The translations under genes were made by a program, and so were the position numbers. DNA of 64,000 nt from Burkholderiaceae bacterium (GTDB lineage: Bacteria; Pseudomonadota; Gammaproteobacteria; Burkholderiales; Burkholderiaceae_D), in NCBI GenBank assembly GCA_004298905.1, contig SCTK01000006.1, forward strand, positions 124,001 to 188,000, in the 5' to 3' direction. The notes beneath the pieces were generated by a model, which had not been told where the DNA came from, made no database searches, and worked only from the letters and a program-made list of their open reading frames with translations. This document shows positions 62,314-64,000 of this stretch, piece by piece; position 1 is the stretch's first letter, and each line of letters begins with the position of its first letter.

Positions 62314-64000
62314 GCGCCATCTCCCTCATACCTGCGTGGCTCCCATGCCAGCGTCGTCGGCGCAAGCAACAGGGCCAGCAAGATGCCCGCGGCCAGTACC
62401 AAACCAAACTGACGCAACACGGGCATGCTGGAAAAGGCCAGCAGACCAAACGACAGCATGGTGGTGGTGGACGACAGCAATACGCCGAGAAAATTGGCGC
62501 CGCCATAGGCATGATTTTCCATACCCTTGGCACGCGCGAGTCGCGCGCCTTCCAGCAGGAAGATCGAATAATTGACGCCAACCCCAAGCACCAGAAACAG
62601 GGCCAGCACTGAGAACAACGTCAGCGGCAAGTGCGCATAGCCGAGCATCGCCGGTGCGGTCAGTAAAGCGATCACTGTCGGCAGCAACACACGCACACTG
62701 CCTGCCCAGCCATAACGCCAGGCCAACACCAGCGTCAGCATTGCCACCATCAGCGCCAGACCGACCATGCCCGCACTACGATAAAACGCAAACAGGCGTG
62801 ACACGCTGGCGGTTTTATCGACCCACTGCACACCTGGCAGATGCAGTGCAGTCAGCGCCGACAACGCCTGCGGCTGGGTATCTTTCGGCATCACGATGGA
62901 AGCAAAGCCTCGCGCCGTTTTGCCCAGCCATAAATGCCGTACCGGCGTGGAGAGCGGCGACGCCAGCCAGTCCGATAAATACAGCGGTTTCTGTTCTTGT
63001 GCAAACGCTTTCTGCAGGCGCGGCGCCACGTTACTGGAAAAACCATTCTGCTCTAGCAGCACCGTCAATTTTTTCGTATCGTTCATACCGGCCTGAACGA
63101 GCCGCTGGTAATTTTCCTGCTGACGTTTCTGTGAAGGCACGAAAGCCGACAGTGCTTGCACGCTGCCAATCTGATTTTTCATCAGCAAGGGGACGAGCGC
63201 AGTACGCAGGGATTCTTCCCGTTCCAGCAAATCCTGCTCGGTCGCAGCCTCGACCAGGAAGAAACGGTTCTCGCTTTCCTGCCCCACCAGCGCGCGCAAG
63301 TGCTGCTCCTGTGCCAGCAAGGCCGGCGAACGCGTGCTGAGTTGACGCACATCGTCGTCTGCCTGCACCAGCCACCAGCCGGGTAATGCCAGCAGCAGCA
63401 AAATAGACCAGAGTCCGATGGCACGGCGCGGCGTTGCGCTCTGTTGCAAACGCCGCAATACCCGCTGACAGACGGCAATAGTCTGCGCCGCGCGGCCGCT
63501 CTCCTGCCGCAACCCGGCGGGCAGCCAGAAACGCACCACCAGGAAAGCAGCGATCAAACCACTCGAAGCAAACAGCGCCATCTGCTTGAGCGCCGGGAAA
63601 GGCGTCAGGAATAAAACGAAATAGCCCAGCACACTGGTCGCCAGTGCAATGGTCAGGCCGGGCCACAAGGGCCGCAATACCGTATGCGCATGCCAACGCG
63701 CTACGTTGCCCGATGTTGTTGTCGTGCCGGCATGAATGCTGCACACTTGAATCGCATAATCCACCGCCTCGCCGATCAAGCTGGCACCAAACACCAGCGT
63801 GAGCAAATGCAGCGAACCGAACCACCACACCGTCACCAGCAAGGCCACGCCCAGACCAATGGCCACCGACATACTGGTGAGCAAGATCGGCAGCGGCGAA
63901 CGAAATGCCAGCAACAACAACAATACAACCCCCACCGCAGAAACGGTGCCGATCCGATCGACATCCTGCTGAGCGCTGATGCGGGCGGTTTGCGCATAAA
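62310..64000 (-). CDS. MMPL/RND-type lipid exporter (5' end outside window)
   Basis: The frame is open to the right edge, so at least 562 C-terminal residues are seen. Two blocks of transmembrane helices flank a large periplasmic loop: the first with VVLLLLLAFRSPLPILLTSMSVAIGLGVALLVTVW and GASLIGEAVDYAIQV, the second with VLALFLVLGVGVNYSIFLLEGARLARAKG and LLSSTTTMLSFGLLAFS. The GxxxDY and GVNY segments are the proton-relay positions of MMPL proteins. In aryl polyene clusters this gene (ApeM) exports the polyene lipid. Overlaps the DUF3261 gene by four bases. Confidence 0.92.
   Translation of the reverse strand, partial: YAQTARISAQQDVDRIGTVSAVGVVLLLLLAFRSPLPILLTSMSVAIGLGVALLVTVWWFGSLHLLTLVFGASLIGEAVDYAIQVCSIHAGTTTTSGNVARWHAHTVLRPLWPGLTIALATSVLGYFVLFLTPFPALKQMALFASSGLIAAFLVVRFWLPAGLRQESGRAAQTIAVCQRVLRRLQQSATPRRAIGLWSILLLLALPGWWLVQADDDVRQLSTRSPALLAQEQHLRALVGQESENRFFLVEAATEQDLLEREESLRTALVPLLMKNQIGSVQALSAFVPSQKRQQENYQRLVQAGMNDTKKLTVLLEQNGFSSNVAPRLQKAFAQEQKPLYLSDWLASPLSTPVRHLWLGKTARGFASIVMPKDTQPQALSALTALHLPGVQWVDKTASVSRLFAFYRSAGMVGLALMVAMLTLVLAWRYGWAGSVRVLLPTVIALLTAPAMLGYAHLPLTLFSVLALFLVLGVGVNYSIFLLEGARLARAKGMENHAYGGANFLGVLLSSTTTMLSFGLLAFSSMPVLRQFGLVLAAGILLALLLAPTTLAWEPRRYEGDGA

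Overview
The window looks like a chromosomal segment of a betaproteobacterium of the order Burkholderiales, most likely Oxalobacteraceae or a close relative. The evidence is gene order: exbB-exbD-lpxK-Trm112-kdsB-adk, murJ/rpsT/DUF3579/argD-argF-argG, fur/bamE-dapB-exbB-exbD, and zapB-like/zapA/6S RNA are arrangements familiar from that order. Family assignment is inference; no rRNA or tRNA gene was recognised.

Layout. 1-9.4 kb: the 3' end of thyA, a TonB-dependent receptor, a cardiolipin-synthase-like phospholipase D protein, a secreted START-like protein, and a signalling set (LuxR-type response regulator, ABC_sub_bind lipoprotein-like sensor, membrane histidine kinase). 9.4-16.9 kb (minus): two related coiled-coil membrane proteins behind a very large NAD-glutamate dehydrogenase whose N-terminal domain is tandemly duplicated. 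17-24.4 kb: folA, clpS-clpA, cspA, icd, a decayed HupE/UreJ gene, a small Lys/Ala-rich secreted protein, DUF192, and a PuuD-type membrane protein preceded by a 34-codon membrane peptide gene. 24.4-41.5 kb is a conserved core: xseA, exbBD, lipid A/KDO genes, adk, murJ, rpsT, arginine biosynthesis, ppnP, queE-queD, fur, a BamE fused to an extra C-terminal domain, dapB, a second exbBD pair.

41.6-44.8 kb is an AT-richer accessory block: an ArsR regulator, a GbsR/MarR-like regulator, a fatty acid desaturase and a Coq4-motif membrane protein form one tight operon, with a DUF4166 gene divergent from it. 44.9-48.7 kb holds a phytochrome-architecture histidine kinase that lacks the expected bilin-binding residues and an orphan ParA-like ATPase. 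48.8-57.8 kb is a cobalamin uptake/late biosynthesis operon (btuB, leaderless BtuF-like, cobO, cobB, btuF, btuC, btuD, cobQ) under one cobalamin riboswitch, with almost every gene pair overlapping by a few bases. 58-59 kb: zapB-like, zapA, a nested palindromic element, 6S RNA. 59-64 kb: the 3' end of an aryl-polyene type lipid cluster (MMPL exporter, DUF3261 lipoprotein, ketosynthase, dehydratase, ketoreductase) closing with a TusA-like gene and running off the right edge.

The best candidates for something undescribed are the ArsR-GbsR-desaturase-Coq4-like operon with DUF4166, the non-canonical phytochrome kinase with its ParA neighbour, the duplicated NAD-GDH domain with its coiled-coil partners, the BamE fusion, and the nested palindrome beside 6S RNA.
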